Source of the DNA: an uncultured Verrucomicrobiales bacterium
GTDB lineage: Bacteria; Verrucomicrobiota; Verrucomicrobiia; Verrucomicrobiales; Akkermansiaceae
Reading direction: 5' to 3'
Assembly: GCA_937905985.1 (NCBI GenBank)
Contig: CALCWC010000025.1
Span: 1 to 6,469, forward strand
DNA: 6,469 bases
Under the pieces are notes generated by a model that saw only the letters and a program-made list of their open reading frames with translations, did no database searches and had not been told where the DNA came from. The translations under genes and the position numbers were made by a program. Below, piece by piece: positions 6,256-6,469 of the stretch. Within the stretch, counting starts at the first letter, position 1. The number at the start of each line of letters is the position of its first letter.

Positions 6256-6469
6256 ATGAATTCGGGTGGTGGGGGAGATGATACGCAAGGCGCATCTTGG
6301 TGGTTCAGAGACTTGCAACCGGATAGCGGAGCCGCCCCGCCGTTCGTCCGCCTTCGCTACGCTTCCGTCTTCGCTAAAGCTTCCGTCTTCGCTAAAGCTT
6401 CCGTCTTCGCTAAAGCTTCCGTCTTCGCTAAAGCTTCCGTCTTCGCTAAAGCTTCCGTCTTCGCTAAAG
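6256..6469 (+). CDS. Possible partial gene, unknown function, runs off the window
   Basis: From ATG at 6256 the frame stays open to the window edge (71 complete codons, no stop). It begins MNSGGGGDDTQGASWWF, passes through a Pro/Arg-containing stretch (DSGAAPPFVRLRY), and then repeats ASVFAK once per 18-bp unit. I do not recognise it. Against it: no strong ribosome binding site, codon use less GC-ending than in the A2M gene, and an opposing minus-strand frame is also open here. For it: an ATG start, a possible upstream promoter, and an 18-bp repeat that preserves frame. It may instead be a noncoding repeat element that happens to lack stops. Confidence 0.25.
   Translation, partial: MNSGGGGDDTQGASWWFRDLQPDSGAAPPFVRLRYASVFAKASVFAKASVFAKASVFAKASVFAKASVFAK
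6280..6296 (-). repeat. Short hairpin, complete only as minus-strand RNA
   Basis: Arms 6280-6286 and 6290-6296 surround a 3-nt loop. On the plus strand one pair is an A-C mismatch; on the minus strand it is a G-U wobble, giving a continuous 7-bp stem GAUGCGC/GCGUAUC with loop CUU. This hints at a structured minus-strand RNA or a structured mobile repeat, but one small hairpin proves little. Confidence 0.35.
6345..6469. repeat. 18-bp tandem repeat array, six perfect copies, truncated by window end
   Basis: The unit gcttccgtcttcgctaaa is repeated without a single change at 6361, 6379, 6397, 6415, 6433 and 6451, and one base of a seventh copy ends the window. A diverged copy precedes it at 6345-6360, matching 13 of 16 positions and set one base short of the period. 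Each junction between units contains AAGCTT. Four of the six reading frames through the unit are free of stops (ASVFAK and LPSSLK on plus; FSEDGS and LAKTEA on minus). Perfect identity implies recent expansion or active homogenisation. There are no spacers, so it is not a CRISPR array. Confidence 0.95.

Noticed and set aside
5642..6259. Plus-strand frame of 205 codons overlapping the A2M 5' end
   Set aside because: Two thirds of it is antisense to the A2M N-terminus and signal peptide, and it crosses both candidate promoters. Composition is that of a shadow frame.
6261..6320. Possible tRNA-like fragment near the array
   Set aside because: Short stems are present, but there is no complete cloverleaf, no T-arm consensus and no consistent anticodon arm on either strand.
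6345..6469. CRISPR array
   Set aside because: Units are contiguous, 18 bp long and have no spacers between them; this is a simple tandem repeat.

Overview
The window is dominated by one very long minus-strand gene, spanning roughly 190 to 6009. It encodes a 1939-residue bacterial alpha-2-macroglobulin (A2M) with an export signal that probably carries a lipobox, an intact thioester motif (CTEQ) and a complete C-terminal domain. The gene is GC-rich with strong GC-ending codon preference; the flanks are more AT-rich. Taxonomy cannot be fixed from one gene. A Gram-negative bacterium with a periplasmic or surface lipoprotein A2M is clear. A Verrucomicrobiota/PVC-type source is my guess from the protein's style and the lack of a clear Shine-Dalgarno, at low confidence.

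Layout. Positions 1-189 are AT-rich and carry no convincing gene. They hold a long inverted repeat (63-102) that fits a transcription terminator for the A2M gene. Positions 190-6009 are the A2M gene. Within it are a candidate protease bait segment, a Cys/His cluster just before that segment, a long helical insert near residues 466-535, and a perfect 15-bp tandem duplication. Positions 6010-6255 look like a regulatory intergenic region. It holds a candidate sigma-70-like promoter for the A2M gene, a 7+4+7 direct repeat with PhoB/OmpR-type geometry, and a perfect TATAAT facing the other way. From 6256 a plus-strand reading frame begins with ATG and stays open to the window edge, running straight into six perfect copies of an 18-bp tandem repeat (6361-6468). 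The window ends inside that array, which suggests a contig break.

Function. Bacterial A2Ms are thought to trap attacking proteases in the cell envelope: cleavage of the bait exposes the thioester, which then covalently captures the protease. In many bacteria the gene sits beside pbpC (penicillin-binding protein 1C). No such partner is visible here, and the gene appears to be its own transcription unit. The least explained parts are the right-hand intergenic region with its tandem array, and the nonstandard segments inside the A2M.
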